Source: Betaproteobacteria bacterium TMED41 (GTDB lineage Bacteria > Pseudomonadota > Gammaproteobacteria > Burkholderiales > Burkholderiaceae_A). From it: a stretch of 7,024 nucleotides of DNA. Below, one piece after another: positions 5,895 to 7,024 of this stretch; the stretch's first letter is position 1; the number at the start of each line of letters is the position of its first letter. Made by a program: the position numbers and the translations under genes. The stretch is from NCBI GenBank assembly GCA_002167365.1, contig NHCU01000059.1, positions 1-7,024 on the forward strand, written 5' to 3'. The notes below the pieces were generated by a model, which saw only the letters and a program-made list of their open reading frames with translations, was not told the origin of the DNA and made no database searches.

Positions 5895-6647
5895 TTACTG
5901 GGCCGGATAAGCATCCAGCTGCGCGGAAATCCAGTTGCCTGGAAAGTCAGCGATTGAATTAGCTTTCATCGCCCATGCTCCGAAGTCGCCGGTATTCCTG
6001 CCCTCTGACCACCACTCGTCAAAAGACGCGGGGGACTCGTGGTTTACCGTGAACGCCGCATTGAAGCTCTGATCACCGCAGGCAATACATTCGTGAATAG
6101 CCACTGATCCTTTAAAAGATTTACCGGTGGGCGTCTCCATGTAAGCAGAAAAGTCCTCTGTGAGTTGCGCAAGATTCTCAGTGTAAAAAGGGACCCATTC
6201 TGACGGGCCATTTCCGCCACCGACCGGCCCCCAACTCTTGTGAATTCTTGCAGTAATAGTATTTGCGGATTCGACAGAAGAGCTAAAAGTCCTAGCCCAT
6301 TCCGCTGCCGCATTATTTCCCTGAGCTGCAGCAGTAAAAAACTCTACATTCCAATCAGTCCAAGCTGTCATGCTGGGGAACACCATTACAAAGCTATGAG
6401 TTGCTGGCACATCTCCATTTGAAACAATCCAGTTAAAGAAAGCCTGCCCGGGCATTTTCTTACCCATGTCCGTGTTCATAAATTTATTCAGGCCCGCCCT
6501 AAAAGCAGCTTGCTGCCCATCTTCGAACACAATATTTTGCGCGAACCAAACGTTTGTAGGACTCACACCAGCGTGATCATCCGCAACACTTAGGTTAGAA
6601 GACAACGTCGTCAACGTTGCGATAATCAATAGATATCTCATCATCAT
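5895..6647 (-). CDS. Exported two-part alpha/beta-barrel-like protein
   Basis: The product is about 250 residues with a signal peptide (MMMRYLLIIATLTTL, cleavage after NLSVA before DDHAG, about residue 22), so it should act in the periplasm. Two halves follow, roughly residues 31-140 and 149-250. The conserved strand-helix blocks HSFVMVFPSMTAWTDW (from residue 84) and FNAAFTVNHESPASFDEWW (from 195) occupy the same place in each half, pointing to a tandem ABM-like duplication; similarity is weak and the fold is inferred. The halves are joined by KSWGPVGGGNGPSEW. A C-x-x-C (Cys187, Cys190) with a nearby His185 occurs only in the second half; it could form a disulfide or bind metal. Start choice: three ATG codons in a row (6647, 6644, 6641) lie 5-11 bases after AGGG; a GTG at 6653 is in frame but has no SD. 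The gene leads the minus-strand group and has the same plan as the gene at the left edge. Confidence 0.85.
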   Translation of the reverse strand: MMMRYLLIIATLTTLSSNLSVADDHAGVSPTNVWFAQNIVFEDGQQAAFRAGLNKFMNTDMGKKMPGQAFFNWIVSNGDVPATHSFVMVFPSMTAWTDWNVEFFTAAAQGNNAAAEWARTFSSSVESANTITARIHKSWGPVGGGNGPSEWVPFYTENLAQLTEDFSAYMETPTGKSFKGSVAIHECIACGDQSFNAAFTVNHESPASFDEWWSEGRNTGDFGAWAMKANSIADFPGNWISAQLDAYPAQ

Positions 6648-6653
6648 TTGCAC

Positions 6654-6975
6654 CCTGTATTTATCTTATCGAGACAAAACTTTGCCAAATCGTACACGAT
6701 AGTCAAGGCGAATCGACGGTTTACCAACGCAACAGTCCAACTAAAGAACATTTAACGGGACCAATTTTAAATTCGCCGTTCTGATTAAAATTGCGAAATT
6801 CGTATTGGCCTACATTGGACGCCTCTGGCAAAGACTAAAAGTGCATAGGGTGTGGTTGACCGAATTTTTTCAAGAGAGCATGTGGGCCATCTCTTTAGTT
6901 ACGACTTTTAATTGGGAGAGTGGTATCCCCCATATCGTATAAATAAATAGATATAAAACAACAGTTTATATAGAT
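6654..6975. other. Divergent AT-rich control region
   Basis: These ~320 bases lie between the minus-strand group and a possible plus-strand gene at 6976. They carry the proposed minus promoter and palindrome (6660-6706) and, towards the right, AT-rich DNA with TATAAA at 6938-6943. The copies of TAGATAT at 6948-6954 and 6971-6977 are spaced 23 bases apart. I see no gene. Confidence 0.45.
6660..6706 (-). promoter_or_regulatory. Possible promoter and operator of the minus-strand group
   Basis: On the minus strand TTGGCA (6683-6688, 5 of 6 to the -35) and GATAAA (6660-6665, 4 of 6 to the -10) are exactly 17 bases apart. Directly upstream is ATCGT-AC-ACGAT (6689-6700), a symmetrical site that could bind a dimeric regulator, and a TTGACT at 6701-6706. 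Transcription would begin near 6653, leaving a leader of about 10 bases. Binding protein unknown. Confidence 0.35.
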
Positions 6976-7024
6976 ATGGCACTTTATGAGGCACTTTATG
7001 AAGCACTAAGCTTAGTAAAACAGA
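6976..7024 (+). CDS. Possible start of a gene running off the right edge
   Basis: ATG at 6976 opens a frame that stays open for 16 codons to the window end (MALYEALYEALSLVKQ). The 12-base unit encoding A-L-Y-E occurs twice and then starts a third copy. No SD precedes the ATG, and the upstream bases are AT-rich (TTTATATAGAT), so it may be leaderless or not a gene. The frame is closed by a TAA at 6940-6942. Too little is visible to assign a product. Confidence 0.25.
   Translation, partial: MALYEALYEALSLVKQ
6979..7002 (+). repeat. Tandem 12-base repeat
   Basis: GCACTTTATGAG at 6979-6990 is followed directly by GCACTTTATGAA at 6991-7002, differing only in the last base, and GCACTA begins a third, decayed copy. 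The unit length keeps a reading frame (ALYE). It is followed by a perfect 12-bp palindrome, ACTAAGCTTAGT, at 7005-7016. Confidence 0.6.

Noticed and set aside
5056..6647. IsdG-type haem-degrading monooxygenases serving a haem receptor
   Set aside because: The fold would fit, but I cannot find the Asn-Trp-His catalytic set of that family, and the receptor lacks a haem-specific signature I can recognise.
1..7024. CRISPR array, tRNA or rRNA genes, insertion sequences
   Set aside because: No regularly spaced direct repeats, cloverleaf, rRNA-like stretches, transposase motifs or terminal inverted repeats were seen on either strand.

Overview
The window looks like an accessory stretch of a Gram-negative bacterium. 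Its centre is one complete TonB-dependent outer-membrane receptor (1463-3910, + strand). Around it sit up to four short or two-part proteins that look like members of the dimeric alpha/beta-barrel (ABM-like) superfamily. The receptor's TonB-box/plug style (EEVIVTAQKREQ, NIRGVG, VEVLKGPQGTLFG) is common in marine Gammaproteobacteria and in sphingomonads. With roughly balanced base composition and good Shine-Dalgarno (SD) sites, a marine gammaproteobacterium is my best guess, but this is inference and not proven by any marker gene.

Layout, left to right. 3-950 (+): an ORF open at the left edge. Its first ~70 codons are very GC-rich and unlike everything else here, and the remainder encodes two tandem ABM-like halves; this may be a chimeric join. 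951-1462: intergenic leader of the receptor, with a possible promoter, a perfect 9-bp hairpin and a clear SD in front of a TTG start. 1463-3910 (+): the receptor, followed at once by an 11-bp hairpin (3921-3951). 3952-5055: gene-poor ground between two converging transcription units, holding one doubtful minus-strand ORF (4477-4854) and two adjacent hairpins (4985-5039). 5056-6647 (-): three genes read leftwards, encoding an exported two-part ABM-like protein (about 250 aa), then single-domain proteins of 103 aa and 99 aa. 6654-6975: divergent AT-rich control region. 6976 to the right edge (+): possible start of another gene.

How the parts may work together: the receptor would import an unknown ligand across the outer membrane using TonB energy. 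The exported two-part protein (signal peptide seen) and the left-hand two-part protein (signal peptide missing, perhaps cut away) could bind or change it in the periplasm, and the two small leaderless proteins could act in the cytoplasm. The co-location of several proteins of one fold with a receptor is seen directly, subject to the fold assignment, which rests on length, strand/helix pattern and internal repeats. The ligand and any shared pathway are inference. No regulator, tRNA, rRNA, CRISPR array, transposase or integrase was recognised.
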